Numbered from the stretch's first letter, positions 1 through 11,048 are shown. The stretch: DNA of 52,946 nucleotides from Emiliania huxleyi CCMP1516 (GCF_000372725.1 NW_005199821.1:71469-124414), one strand, 5' to 3'. Notes: a model not told the origin generated them from the letters alone. Translations and numbers: made by a program.

Positions 1-1180
1 GGAGTGATGGCGAGCACGGCGTAGCAGCCGCCGCTCCCGCCGCGGAGCAGGTACTCCCACACTGACCCTGGCCGAGGCAGGGGAGGGAGGGGTGTCAGGC
101 CGCCCCCAAGGCGCCGCGGGGCACGGGAGTGGTCCCGCGCGCCCTCGCCGCAGCTGCCGCGGAGCCCGCCCTCGCCGCCGCCGCAGGCCGCCTCCTGCGA
201 CGCCGACGCTCGCTCCTGGAGAATCGAGCACCGGCGGCTGAGGGCGAGAGCAACGGGACCCGGGGCTGAGGGGTCATGGTGAGGGGTCGGGGTCCAGGGA
301 GAGAGTGTCTTCCGCAGCCGGGCGCGCGCTCCTCGAGCGGCGACGAGGCGGGCTGCTCGTCGGGCGAGAGGGCGCCGTTGCGCCAGAGCAGCGACCACGC
401 GTCGTGCAGCGCGTAAAAGTACGGCAGTCTGGAGCCGGGCGGGCGTGGCAGGCCGGGGCGGGACGAGGTGCGAAGGTGTCGGGCCGCCGGGCGGCGCGGA
501 GGGTGCGGTGGCGGCGGAACGGGGTCAGGGGGGCGGAGCGGGGATAGGGTGCGAGCGGTGGCGCGCCTCCCCTCCCGCAGGTCGTGGTAGAGCGAGCGAA
601 GGGCGGCCTGCCACTGGTCGCGGAGGGAGCGGACGTAGGCGGCCTCGGCGACGCCCGCGTCGGCCGAGGCGAGCTGCTTCGAGACCATCGGCGGCAGCCG
701 CTGCGCCGGGTGCCGCCACGAGAGCAGCGCCGCCCGCATCCGCACGGCAAGCGCGCGCTTCTCCAAGTGTGTGGGCTCGCCAGTCGCGTCGGAGCGATCG
801 GGCGGCGGCGCGAGGCTGGCGGCGTCGCCGCGGCAGGCGGCGCGCATCGCCTCTCCGTCCACCACGCTGCCGCCGGCCGTCTCGCACCACTCGAGCGATC
901 CCAGCGACGAGATGACGAGCGAGCGCTTGAGCCCCCAGTCAGTCGGAAGCCGCTCGAGCCGCACCCCCGGTGCGCTGGACGCGGCCGCGCGGCCGCCCAG
1001 CGAGCGCGCGTGCCGAAGCTGCGCGGGGGTGCCCAGCGCCTCGCCAAGCAGGCTGACGGGCCTGGGCACAAGCGCCGAGCCGCTGCCGCCGGAGGAAGGC
1101 TCGCCCGACATGGCGAGGACGCCCATGTTGGGAGACGGCCGGCTCCTCGGCGTCGGCGCCGAAGCCTTGCGCTTGGCCAT
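1..1180 (-). CDS. DONSON-like replication protein (partial, 3' end off the left edge)
   Basis: DONSON (Humpty dumpty in flies) stabilises replication forks and helps load the CMG helicase in the nucleus. The start is the ATG at 1180; the open frame extends to a TTG further up, which I do not use. The product shows the family's landmark pieces: LPTDWGLKRSLVISS followed by a Trp-Cys, then LLSWRHPAQRLPP, then a W-x-x-A-x-x-SLYHDLREG block leading into PYFYALHDAW and LLWRNG. The last two blocks become contiguous only if 429-566 is spliced out. That intron has a GC donor and a CAG acceptor, and its removal joins GGG-AG to A-CTG-CCG-TAC in phase 2. Bases 1-60 translate on the minus strand as WEYLLRGGSGG, a plausible further exon. 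Family assignment rests on motif order seen by eye. The exon structure below position 330 is unresolved. Confidence 0.66.
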
Positions 1181-1326
1181 TGCGGAAAGCAAGCTCAACA
1201 ACTTGCTCCCTCGGCGCGAACAGAAGAAGAATTTTGAAGCGACGGCGTGCCAGCCAGACGGAGGGGCAGGCGGCAGAGGCGGCGGCGGCGGAGGAGGAGG
1301 AGGGGGAGGCGGCGGAGGCGGAGCCC

Positions 1327-1830
1327 ATGGCTACTGCAGTGGTGATCGGGCCGGGAGGTGATTCTTCTCTACCTCTGCTCCCGGCCGACATGGTGGAGGT
1401 GATCCCGCCGCAGTTTGGCGCGCTCTCGTTTGCTGGTGACGCGCCGCTGAGCGGCGATGAGGAGGACTTGGCGGCGCTGGCCACGTCGCCACGGCGCTCG
1501 GCGGCGGCGGCTGGGCGGGGGGGAGGAGGTGGGTCGGCTGTTGTGCTAGGCGCCGCCGCCGCATCAGCACCAGTTGGACGCTGGAACGCGGCGCACAAGT
1601 CTCCGCGGCCCACGATCGCCAACAGCAGACCGATCGTGCCGCGGCTCGAGCTCGAGCTCCAGCTCATGGCCGAGTCGATGACCGAGGCGAGGCAGCGCCA
1701 CCCGACCAGTGAGAGGGACGTGTATGACACGGCCCAGCTGCTCTACCTGCAGAAGGTCGAGCAGATTTTCTCGGGCCGGTCGTCGACGCCTCCGGACCTG
1801 CACCGCCCGGCGCGCTCTCGGCGAAATTAG
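1327..1830 (+). CDS. Unknown small protein, C-terminus inside a tandem repeat
   Basis: An ATG at 1327 opens a 167-residue frame. The longer open frame to 1180 begins with TTG and would run through a (GGC)-rich leader, so I prefer the ATG. I do not recognise the family. The C-terminal half looks like real protein: a Leu/Glu-rich stretch (VPRLELELQLMAESM) followed by RDVYDTAQLLYLQKVEQIF, likely helical. The middle is Ala/Gly low complexity. The gene is divergent from the DONSON-like gene, with only about 146 bp between the two start codons, so they probably share a promoter region. The last residues and the TAG stop come from the first unit of the tandem repeat that starts at 1811, so the present C-terminus may be recent. 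Confidence 0.5.
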   Translation: MATAVVIGPGGDSSLPLLPADMVEVIPPQFGALSFAGDAPLSGDEEDLAALATSPRRSAAAAGRGGGGGSAVVLGAAAASAPVGRWNAAHKSPRPTIANSRPIVPRLELELQLMAESMTEARQRHPTSERDVYDTAQLLYLQKVEQIFSGRSSTPPDLHRPARSRRN

Positions 1831-2903
1831 CCATTCTACACGCTCTCCGTGACGTATTTTTGCGAGGCCGTATACCAGGTGCGCCCGCGGCGCGCTCTCG
1901 GCGAAATTAGCCATTCTACACGCTCTCCGTGACGTATTTTTGCGTCATTCGTAATGATGTGGTGTCCGTCTCTCCCCCGTGTGTCTGACCGAGCTTCTCG
2001 GAAGCTACGCCGCCTCCGGCGGCGCTAGAGGGGGGGGGCCCATGACCCCGGCAAGCCAGTGAGGACCGGGGAAGCCTCGACCAAAGGCGCCCAACTTTAA
2101 TCAGTGACTCATTCCGGGGCCGTATACCAGGTGCGCCCGCGGCGCGCTCTCGGCGAAATTAGCCATTCTACACGCTCTCCGTGACGTATTTTTGCGAGGC
2201 CGTATACCAGGTGCGCCCGCGGCGCGCTCTCGGCGAAATTAGCCATTCTACACGCTCTCCGTGACGTATTTTTGCGTCATTCGTAATGATGTGGTGTCCG
2301 TCTCTCCCCCGTGTGTCTGACCGAGCTTCTCGGAAGCTACGCCGCCTCCGGCGGCGCTAGAGGGGGGGGGCCCATGACCCCGGCAAGCCAGTGAGGACCG
2401 GGGAAGCCTCGACCAAAGGCGCCCAACTTTAATCAGTGACTCATTCCGGGGCCGTATACCAGGTGCGCCCGCGGCGCGCTCTCGGCGAAATTAGCCATTC
2501 TACACGCTCTCCGTGACGTATTTTTGCGTCATTCGTAATGATGTGGTGTCCGTCTCTCCCCCGTGTGTCTGACCGAGCTTCTCGGAAGCTACGCCGCCTC
2601 CGGCGGCGCTAGAGGGGGGGGGCCCATGACCCCGGCAAGCCAGTGAGGACCGGGGAAGCCTCGACCAAAGGCGCCCAACTTTAATCAGTGACTCATTCCG
2701 GGGCCGTATACCAGGTGCGCCCGCGGCGCGCTCTCGGCGAAATTAGCCATTCTACACGCTCTCCGTGACGTATTTTTGCGTCATTCGTAATGATGTGGTG
2801 TCCGTCTCTCCCCCGTGTGTCTGACCGAGCTTCTCGGAAGCTACGCCGCCTCCGGCGGCGCTAGAGGGGGGGGGCCCATGACCCCGGCAAGCCAGTGAGG
2901 ACC
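1811..2903. repeat. Tandem array of a 252-bp unit with an 80-bp short form
   Basis: The sequence CGCGCTCTCGGCGAAATTAG recurs at 1811, 1891, 2143, 2223, 2475 and 2727. Spacings are 80, 252, 80, 252 and 252 bp, and copies are nearly identical. The last copy breaks off at about 2903. The long unit holds two adjacent perfect hairpins with 6-bp stems and 3-nt loops, AGCTTC-TCG-GAAGCT and GCCGCC-TCC-GGCGGC. It also holds a TGACG/CGTCA stem around ATTTTTG, and TCATT-CGT-AATGA. The short form lacks the part from the CGTC arm to the CCGGGG. The first unit overlaps the end of the upstream coding region. Confidence 0.95.
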
Positions 2904-3185
2904 GAGAACGACCCTTTTCTGTCCCAGGGGGGGAACGACAACGACCCTCACCCAGGATTGTGGCCTGCCGTCGGCCGCAAGCATATGCGTGCATGATGCA
3001 GCAGCCATCAGTGCCCAGGGCGCAGCACGGCCTGCCTCGCAAGGACATTCCCCACGCATTTGTCTGTCCGCTGTCTGCCAGGCTGATGCACGATGCGGTG
3101 CGCGCAATAAACACGATCTCGGTGTCGAAACACCGCTCGGCAAAGCCGAAACCACTGGCCAAAGCGCACTCCCTGTGCCTCGTAG

Positions 3186-4889
3186 GTGAAGCTGGGCGAT
3201 CGCTCCTTCAGTCTGCACGGCTTGTACAGCCGGTCAAATTGGCGGCCGTACTCGCTGCTTCCCAAACCGGACCACACTCTCCGCCACCTGGTGCATGAGT
3301 GGCTGTGCGACCTGTTTGGAGGAGTCACGTTGCAACTCCACATCGCCGCCGCCGCGCCAAGAGGGCCTGGTGCGGAGGACGCGGCGACGGCCGCGGCTCT
3401 CGAGGCGCGCGACGAGGTGGGAGCGCTGGGGATCGCGGCGGCGGGTGGCACGGCACCACTTGTGCAGCTGATGGATCGAGGCGGGGGACAGACCCGCCAC
3501 ATCGCGGCTGTGGCACTGCTTGCGCTGGCGGCGCACCCCGCCAACAAGGCCGAGATAAGCGCCACGGGCGGCTTGCACGCGTTCGTCGTCCTGCTCTCGA
3601 CGAGGAGCAGCCCCGACCACACCAAGCGGGTGGCGGCGACAGCGCTCCATCTGCTGGCGTACGACCACTCTGAAAACCGGGACCTGCTGGCGGCCGAGAA
3701 CGCCGCGCCGCCCCTCATCGCCCTGCTCCGCACGAGCCCGTCCGAGGCGTCGCGCCTTGCGAGCGTCAAGGCGCTGCGCCAGCTCTCGATGGACCACGCC
3801 AACGCGCGGTCCCTCGTCGCTGCTGGCGTCGTCGGCCCTCTGATGCAGCTCTTCTTTTCGAACTCCAGCGCAGAGACGCTAGGCGAGGCGTCTTCGGTGC
3901 TGTGGCACCTCTGCATGGAGCCGAGCAGCCGAGCGGCCGTCATGGCCGCGGGGGGGCGGACGCTGTGGTGGCTCTACAAACCTTACAAGGCGTCCGAGGC
4001 CACCAAAGCCAACAAGGCAACAAGGCGTCCGAGGCCACCACCAAAGCCACGCGCCGAGGCGGGCTCGTCCCTCTCCCACCCCCCGTCCGACAGCCCCCCG
4101 TCGCTGCTCCGGCTCGACACGCCGAGCACGCCGACCTTCTCGCCGCTGCGCCCCACCTCTTCGGAGTCGCTCGACCCGCAGCCGCAGATGATGCCGCTCT
4201 GCTTGCCACTGCCGCTCTCGGCCGACAACGCGACGGCGTCGCTGCAGGCGCCACCGCTGCAGGCGCCACCGCTGCAGCTGATGCCGCTGCCGCTCTCGGC
4301 CGGCCACGCGCCGCTGGCCGGCGACATGGAGAATGGCGCGTGCGTCGCTCCAGCCAGCACGGCGGGCGGCGAAAGCCCTCTCGCGCGATCTCGCGTGATC
4401 TCGGGCCACCTCGGCGGTGGCGCCAAACAGCCGCACGTAGATGCGGCAGGTGCCGGCGGCGACAGGGCGGTCTTGCTGGATGACGCCGCCCGCGCCGCCA
4501 GTCTGGTCATGACGCTGTCGAGCCAGCCTTCCGACAGCCACCGATGCCGTCCGAGCCCACCTCCCCGGGGCATGCTGGACGCTGTGCTCGCGGCGGTCGA
4601 GGGCTTCGACCCTTCGACGGCCGAACGCCGCCCCGCGGGCGACCAGCTGGCAAGGAAGCGGCAGGTGCGTCGCCACGCCAGAGCTTGGGCATTGGGCCTT
4701 TGGGGAGGGGGGCCGGGAGCGTGCCGTCGGTGCTTCAGGATCGACGACTCGAGCGTCTGCTCTCCCTGCCCGAGCGTCCCCCGGAGCGCACGCGGCCTGG
4801 CACGCGCTCACGCACCCCCCCCCCTCTTGCAGGCGCGGTCGCGCTCCATTTCCCGCAAGCTCAAGCAAGCGAAAGCGGGACAGATCTAG
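3186..4889 (+). CDS. Armadillo-repeat protein, 5' exon(s) not resolved
   Basis: Residues about 60-260 form at least four armadillo-type helical repeats, for example GGTAPLVQLM, GGLHAFVVLLS, NAAPPLIALLR and AGVVGPLMQLF, each followed by an Ala/Leu-rich helix. This is the fold of importin-alpha, beta-catenin and plant ARO/ARIA proteins, and it usually mediates protein binding. A Pro/Ser-rich, probably disordered tail of about 230 residues follows. The frame opens at a GTG preceded by CCTCGTAG, so 3186 is more likely a splice acceptor than a start, and upstream coding sequence should lie between 2906 and 3185. A GT-AG intron at 4665-4832 (GTGCGT...TTGCAG) is in frame and divisible by three. Splicing gives a short basic end, ARSRSISRKLKQAKAGQI. 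Positions 3985-4045 are a short internal duplication. Confidence 0.62.
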   Translation: MKLGDRSFSLHGLYSRSNWRPYSLLPKPDHTLRHLVHEWLCDLFGGVTLQLHIAAAAPRGPGAEDAATAAALEARDEVGALGIAAAGGTAPLVQLMDRGGGQTRHIAAVALLALAAHPANKAEISATGGLHAFVVLLSTRSSPDHTKRVAATALHLLAYDHSENRDLLAAENAAPPLIALLRTSPSEASRLASVKALRQLSMDHANARSLVAAGVVGPLMQLFFSNSSAETLGEASSVLWHLCMEPSSRAAVMAAGGRTLWWLYKPYKASEATKANKATRRPRPPPKPRAEAGSSLSHPPSDSPPSLLRLDTPSTPTFSPLRPTSSESLDPQPQMMPLCLPLPLSADNATASLQAPPLQAPPLQLMPLPLSAGHAPLAGDMENGACVAPASTAGGESPLARSRVISGHLGGGAKQPHVDAAGAGGDRAVLLDDAARAASLVMTLSSQPSDSHRCRPSPPPRGMLDAVLAAVEGFDPSTAERRPAGDQLARKRQVRRHARAWALGLWGGGPGACRRCFRIDDSSVCSPCPSVPRSARGLARAHAPPPLLQARSRSISRKLKQAKAGQI

Positions 4890-4906
4890 TCCACCCGGAA
4901 GGCGCC

Positions 4907-5270
4907 GTAGAGGCGCTGAAAATTAGTTGACCGCACTCCGCGGCTGCAGCAACGAGCAGGGACGAGGCGCTCGTCCATGCATCGCAGCGCAGGTCGCCGG
5001 TCCTAGCTGGCCCCGGCCGACCCTTACTAGTAGCGTACGATGGTGGTATACAGGTTGCGAGGCCCTCGGTATCTGAGGGACGGTTCGGCCGCATCGGAGA
5101 AAATGGGGAGATGAACAGATGATATGATGAATGAGGGTTGAGACGCCCTCGATGTACCGTTCACGACCGTACTGCTGTGATCTTTCTGACGGCCGCTCGT
5201 CCCGTGTAGTACGTAGAGTACACCGGCGTGGACCTACCTGTGAGCTAGGTCTGTGCGGTGTTCCTCACAG
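4907..5270. other. Intergenic, no gene seen
   Basis: Spacer between the armadillo gene and the transporter gene, which converge here. I see no open frame with protein-like composition and no recognisable RNA gene. The right end abuts a short retroposon copy. Confidence 0.5.
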
Positions 5271-5392
5271 TGTAAATAAATAAATAAAACGGACACCTTT
5301 ACAGGAGATGGGTAAAAAGGAACAGATCCCCGCCCGCGCCCCTCGCCTGCACGATCTTTGTGCACAGGGTTCTTTGTTTGACTTTGTGACTG
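5271..5392 (-). mobile_element. Short retroposon (SINE-like), family copy 1
   Basis: Read on the minus strand this ends GGTGTCCGTTTTATTTATTTATTTA and includes GGGCGGGGATCTGTTCCTTTTTACCCATCTC, nearly identical to the copy at 41152. The boundary is tentative. CACAGTG occurs on both sides (5264-5270 and about 5394-5400) and may be a 7-bp target duplication. It lies just beyond the 3' end of the transporter gene. Confidence 0.6.
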
Positions 5393-5481
5393 CACACAGT
5401 GCCCCTAAAACCTGTGGTGATATGTCGGTTTCAGGCAGTTGAATACGCATCTCACTCGCATGCACCCAGACAGAGAATGAG

Positions 5482-8400
5482 TCAGGAACTTCCCCCAACC
5501 TCACGCTCCCTCTTGCTCGTCCCGCTCCCCCCATTCGACGGCGAGTTTGGATCCGACCTCACCGACCTCACCGACCGAGGTGCGGTCCACGACAGCGATT
5601 TTCGAAGCGTTTGCCTTGGAGGACTCTGGGCCGCTCTGGCTCCCGACGACGATGGCTCTTCCCGTTGAGCCCGCGGCCAAAAGTTGGCGTTGCCGGGAAC
5701 AAGCGCCATCAAGGTGGGGATAGTTATTTTGGTGGTGACGAAGCAGTCAATCAGCACGCCAACGCACAGCATGAAACCCACCTGGTTGAGAACCGGCGTC
5801 GGAGAGACGAGGAGCGCGCCAAAGGCGAAGAACATGACGATGCCAGCCGCCGAGATGATTGTGCCCGCCTGCAAGGAGAGGGCGCGTGCGGTCTCGTGCG
5901 CCTCTCTCGCGCGGGCGAGGCGGGGCGGCGCCAGCCTGCTCGAGGGAAGCGACCACCGCCTCCTTGGGCCGCTTGCCACACAGCCAATTCTCCATCACGG
6001 AGTCCATAAGGAAGATGTCGTAGTCGAGGCCGAGCCCCACGAGAATGGGCCCCGTGATGGGCAGCGCGACCCAAAACATCGCCTATCGAGGGTCACCGAG
6101 GGCGCACCTCGGGCCGCCATCCGCCGCAGAGGGGGTGTGGCAGGAGCGGGAACACCGAGCCGGCCGACGGCTTCAGCGACGAGATGCCGAGGAAGCTGAG
6201 GAAGCCCAGCTGGTAGACTGCCACCGCGGCGCCTGCGGGCCGGGAGCTCGTCTCTCAAGCCGGCCGGTGCGTGCTGTGGCTCACGGAGGCGGGAGCGGAC
6301 CGAACGTGACGGCAATCATCCAGCCGATGCAGATCACCGCGCGCATCGGGATGAGGAGCGACCCGAACGACCCGCCGAGGATCATCCACATGATGAGTGT
6401 GATTGCGAGGACCACCCACACCATGCGCTGCGTCGTGAACTCGGCGCCGTCCATTTGGTCGAGAGGCACGCCTGAGAACGCTCGCCCTGTCGTGGTGAGC
6501 CGCCAGCTATACCGCTAGAGAGGGCAGCCTGGGAGCGGGGACAGCGGACCGTAGAGGTGCAGCTCGCCCAGATCGACGCCATCCCAGGTGGCGGGGTTTG
6601 AGTCTGGCAACGCCGCGCGGAGAGCGCGCATCCACGCCTCGCCCACTTCCGAAAACACGTCCACCTGGCAGATGACGTAGACATAAGTGGCAGTCTTATC
6701 CGCGTTGGTGGCGATGCTGTAGCCCGTGTCGTACACTCCGATCTGCTCGAGGATTGGCATCATGTTGAGCAAAGGAATGCCGTTGATGTACACGCCCTCC
6801 TCCACGCAGTGGCCCAGGATCATCATCATGCCCACAAAGTCGCTGGCCGACATCGCGTAGTCATGGCCCTCCGCCCTCATGACCTCCGTCACCCTGTCCG
6901 CCAGGTCCTTGAGCATGTGGCACGACGCCAGCTTCCACTCCGACGAGTCCATGTCGCCCGCGTTGGGGGGCAAGAAGAGCAGCTCGACGGGCGTGGACAT
7001 CGACTGCGGGTAGATCTCGGTGAACATGATGTAGGCGTCGGTCGCGGGGTGGTCCGACTGCAGCAGCGGCTTGATGTCCACCACGTAGGTGTACCGCGAG
7101 AGCGCGAGGCCAAAGGGGAGGGCCACGGCGGCGAGGAGAAGCGCGGTCACCAACGCGCTCCGTTGCGAGTACTGGCCGAGCCGCCCCCAAACGCCCAGCT
7201 TCCCCCCGTGCTCTGCAGCGCTGACGTCGGGCGCGGCGTCGTCGCCGTCCACCGGACGGCGCCTGCAGTCGAGCGGAGTGTCGTCGAGGGTGAGGCCAAA
7301 CCGCCGGTCCGCGGTGAAGAAGCGCGGCATTGACAGGAGCAATGACGGCGTGAGCGACAGCGAGTCGACGACGGACACGCCCGCAGCGATCGCGGCGCCG
7401 GCGGCGATCGAGGTGATGGTCGAGGAGGGCAGCATGAGCATCGAGGTGAAGCAGAGCGTGAGCGTCGCGCCCGAGACAACGATGGTGTGGCCCTGCGTCG
7501 CGATCGCAATGCTGAGCGCCTCTGGGACCGGGGACCCGCTCCTCTGCTCCTCGTTGAAGCGGGTGAGCAGGAACAAGCTATAGTCGATCGACATGGCCAG
7601 CGCGACGGCAATCGCAATCGTCGGCGCGACGACGCAGACGTCCATGACGAAGTGCGACAGGGGATAGATGATGAGCAGGGACGAGCCGATGGCGGTCAGG
7701 ATGTTTGCTCCGACGAGCAGCAGCTGCCGCATATTCCGGAGCATGTAGGCGAGCACGACCAGCGACGGCACCGTTGCCGCCGTCGAGAGCAGCATCGCGA
7801 ATTCGATCCCGAGGATGATGTCCTCGTAGATGATGGGGTACCTACGGCCAACCGCTCTCGACTGGGCGATGCGGTGAGACTAGCAGGGCCCGTCGAGCGG
7901 CTTGGGTGCGAGACGAAGGTCATGCTGATGTTGCTGGGGCTGCGGTCGGCGCGGTAGTGCTCCAAGTCCTTGAGGACCTGCTCGATCGGCTCGCAGAACG
8001 GCTCGCGCTTGAAGACGCACTCCTTGTAGATGGGGCGGCCGTCGCACGAGACCAAGTGCACCGGGAGCATGCCCTCTCGCCCTTCGTGGGCGGGCGGGAA
8101 GATGATTGGCGCCATCATGACAGCAAAGCCCTCCACCTACAGCGAGGCGCCCGACGGTTTCACCGCGCACCGCCCCTCGTGTGCCTCGCCGACCCAAGGC
8201 ACACACACACGGCGGCACCAGAACTTCCCAGCTGAAGAAGTTGTAGATATTCCACTGGCAGCGGCCGCCGTTCTCCTCCAGGTAGGGCTTGAGCACGTCA
8301 ATGACGTCGTCGAAAATGCCCTCCGCCTCCTTGATCAGGTCTGCCCCCTCTCCAGGGTTGTAGTCGAGGAAAGGCGGATACCCCACCGGATAGGGGCGTG

Positions 8401-8800
8401 CGTCGGTGTTGAAGAGCTTGTGCGGCGCGGTGGTGGAGAGCATGGCGGCAAGAAAGACCGGCTCCCCCGCCGGATAGTGCTCCTCGTACAAATCCTTGGC
8501 CCGCTCGGACGCGGAGCCGAACGGAGGCTCAATTGCAATGTCGAGCACGAGCGTCAGGGGGAAGTAGACGGAGAGGCCGGAGAGGGTGAGGATGAGCCAC
8601 ATGAGCATGATCCAGCATCTGAGCTTGCAGCCGCCCAGCAGGCGCACGTACTCCTTGATGCCCGCCGGGACCAGCGCTGCCGCCTCGCCTCCGTGCACGC
8701 CCACCGTGATCTCAGGCCCCTCTGTCGTCCGCAGGCCTGAGGAAGATGCCGAGCCGGGGTCCACGCACGCACTCGTCGGTGGTAGATCGGGCGTGTCCAT
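5482..8800 (-). CDS. MMPL/RND-superfamily membrane transporter, seven exons
   Basis: Members of this superfamily (MmpL, Patched, NPC1) move lipids or other hydrophobic substrates using proton or ion gradients. The start is the ATG at 8800. Exons I can place: 8800-8225, 8136-7910, 7841 to about 6530, about 6490-6305, about 6237-6130, 6082-5936 and 5868-5482. The first has an N-terminal membrane helix (CWIMLMWLILTLSGLSVYF), then a large loop. The first membrane bundle carries ALAMSIDYSLFLLTRFNEE and the second carries GLGLDYDIFLMDS, the paired Asp-Tyr motifs that relay protons in MmpL proteins. Later helices include TIISAAGIVMFFAFGALLV. Introns 7842-7909 and 5869-5935 have GC donors; 8137-8224 has GT. 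The order loop-bundle-loop-bundle is complete, so the gene looks intact. Substrate unknown. Confidence 0.82.
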
Positions 8801-9077
8801 CGCGACCGATCGAGAGCACTGCGGGCGAAACGGTGCCGCGTTTATGCTTCACCGGACGGCCGTAGGGCCCTCGCATCGCGTACATAGCGGTCGACCGATT
8901 CTTTTAATTAAAAAGAAAATGAGGGGCACTGGAACACCCTGGGAACACCGCTCTGACAACGCTCAGCCGGCGAGTTTTCTTCTTGTCGATCTGGCCTCGG
9001 TTCCAGCATCGGCCAGTCGGGCGACCGGCGGATCGCCGGCGATTGTGCAGAGCGAATCCGCGAGAAGGGCGGCGAGC

Positions 9078-9532
9078 ATGTCCGACGTCGCCCTCCACCC
9101 GGGCGACCGCTGCCGACTGCAGGCCGCCGACTGCAGCGCCCGCCGCCCTGTGGCGCCCGCGTGACGGAGCGACCGCCCCGCGCGCCGCAGGACCTGACGC
9201 TGCCGTCGTGCTCTCGCCTCAACGGTGCTTCTGTGATGGTGCTGGGTCACGTGGACTGCGCGAGCGAGGGAGGCGCCGGCGCGCTCTGGGTGGTTCGCTG
9301 GGAGGGGTCCGAGGAGCTCTTCCGCGTCGCTCGCCGGCACCTCTGCCGGCTGCACCACGACACCTCGATCGCACCGCGAGCCGTGCCGGAGTGGCGCCAG
9401 ATGCCGCCGCCGCCCGAGGAGCGCGCCTTCACCTGGGGCGCGCCGCCGGGCAAGCTCGAGGGCGTGCCTGCGAGCCAGGTGCTGTTTGGGCAGTACGCAA
9501 ACGAGCTGCAGCGCTCCAACCCGATCTGGTGA
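9078..9532 (+). CDS. Small two-exon protein of unknown function
   Basis: An ATG at 9078 starts a 15-codon exon (MSDVALHPGDRCRLQ). A 68-bp intron (9123-9190, GC donor, GCCGCAG acceptor) joins it in phase 0 to DLTLPSCSRLNGASVMVLG. The open frame of exon 2 reaches back only to a GTG inside this intron, which supports the splice. The product is about 129 residues and has the look of a small beta-rich domain: a 'GDRCRL...LNGASVMVLG...RVARRHLCRL' layout like the short modules in many algal MYND/ankyrin proteins. The tail is Pro-rich. I do not recognise a catalytic motif. Confidence 0.45.
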
Positions 9533-9759
9533 GGCGGACCGCCGCGGCGCGCCCGCGTGGGGTGGGCGCGTCCTCCCGGTCTGCGCGCGCGCACATGCGG
9601 CCAGCACACGCGCGGGTAATCCGGCCATTGCAAGGATTGGGATATGTCATATGACACTTAGTATTACCGAAGAGAAGAGAGAAGAGACCGAGCCCAAGCC
9701 ACTGTGAAACGAGTGACTCCCTCCCAAGCTGCAAAGCGCCCACGTTTTCTTTTTCCACG

Positions 9760-10494
9760 ATGGTGCCCGCCTCGACGCCTTTAGCGCCGCCGCCGAGCGA
9801 CGCCGCGCCGCCGAGCGACGCCGCGCCGCCGCCCGGCTCCGACACTTTGGAGGTGGGCGGCTGGCAGTTCGTCGTCGCCGACGGGCACGCGGTGCTGCCC
9901 GAAGGCATGACGCACCTGCCGGACGACGCGTTCAAGGGCCGCACCTCTCTCGTCTCGGTCGCCCTCCCCGCCGGCCTTACCTCCATCGGCAGCCACGCCT
10001 TCGAGTTCTGCACCTCGCTCGTCTCCGTCGACCTCCCCGCCAGCCTCACCTCCATCAACAACGCTGCCTTCGCCGGCTGCTCCGCCCTCACCTCCATCGA
10101 ACTTCCTGCCACCCTCACCTCCGTCGGCCACAGCGCCTTCGCCGGCTGCTCCTCGCTCGTCTCCGTCGCCTTCCCTGTCAGCCTCACCTCCATCGGCAGC
10201 TGCGCCTTCTGGGGCTGCCCCGCCCTCAACCGCGTCACCGTGCCAACCACCGCCACCATCGGCTTCGGCGCCTTCACCGCCACCACCGTCCTCCGCCTCT
10301 CGCCCGCAAGCATGCGCGACCTGCAGCGCTGGTACGAGGCTGTGGCTGGGGCTCTGGCCTACAAGCGCTGCCGCCCCCTCCTCTACGGCTGGCTAGAGCG
10401 GGCCCAGACCAGGCTCGGCTCTTACGGCCCGGATGGCGCGGCGCGCCAGCGCGACCTCGAGGAGTTCGAGGGCGACTTTGCGCCGCTTGCGTAG
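9760..10494 (+). CDS. BspA-type leucine-rich-repeat protein
   Basis: A single 244-codon exon starting at the ATG at 9760. Residues about 60-175 are five tandem copies of the roughly 23-residue BspA (LRR_5) repeat, for example FEFCTSLVSVDLPASLTSI and FAGCSALTSIELPATLTSV. The N-terminal 30 residues are Pro/Ala-rich with no signal peptide, so the protein is probably cytosolic. The C-terminal region (LQRWYEAVAGALAYKRC) is helical and not part of the repeat. BspA-type repeats are very common in microbial eukaryotes and bacteria, usually for binding, and no specific partner can be read from the sequence. Confidence 0.78.
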   Translation: MVPASTPLAPPPSDAAPPSDAAPPPGSDTLEVGGWQFVVADGHAVLPEGMTHLPDDAFKGRTSLVSVALPAGLTSIGSHAFEFCTSLVSVDLPASLTSINNAAFAGCSALTSIELPATLTSVGHSAFAGCSSLVSVAFPVSLTSIGSCAFWGCPALNRVTVPTTATIGFGAFTATTVLRLSPASMRDLQRWYEAVAGALAYKRCRPLLYGWLERAQTRLGSYGPDGAARQRDLEEFEGDFAPLA

Positions 10495-10875
10495 AGTGAC
10501 AGGCGTGATTGAAACCGCCGGCGCTGCGGCTCGTGGAGCTCCTCCTCCTGTCAGTAGACCGGAGAATCTCTTGGAGTACAGAGTCGCCCTCGGCACTGCG
10601 CACCAGACGGGTTGACTGAGTTGAATGTTCGAGCAGCTTCCGCGGCGCCCACGCGCCGCGGGGTTGACCGACAGCCGCGCTCTCGGGGCTCTGGTTTCTG
10701 TCCTCGCAGGAGTCGCTTAGGCGGCTCCCGTGGTGTACCTGTGTTAGTGCCAGTGTGCGCCAGCGGTGTTTGTTACTCGAGGTTTGTTATTTACGACGAC
10801 CCTCTCTCGAGAGTTCTATTTTGAATTTTGTGAAAAAAACGACGGCGAGATCAAAACGCTCGAACCTTTTTGACG

Positions 10876-11048
<173 letters not shown>

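Noticed and set aside
1811..2903. Possible 5S rRNA genes in the tandem array (CTCGGAAGCTA resembles a 5S word)
   Set aside because: Only about 11 bases match; the rest of the 5S secondary structure and internal promoter is absent.
3008..4868. Long minus-strand frames opposite the armadillo gene
   Set aside because: They are Arg/Ala/Ser-rich GC-bias shadows without conserved blocks, while the plus strand shows clear armadillo repeats.
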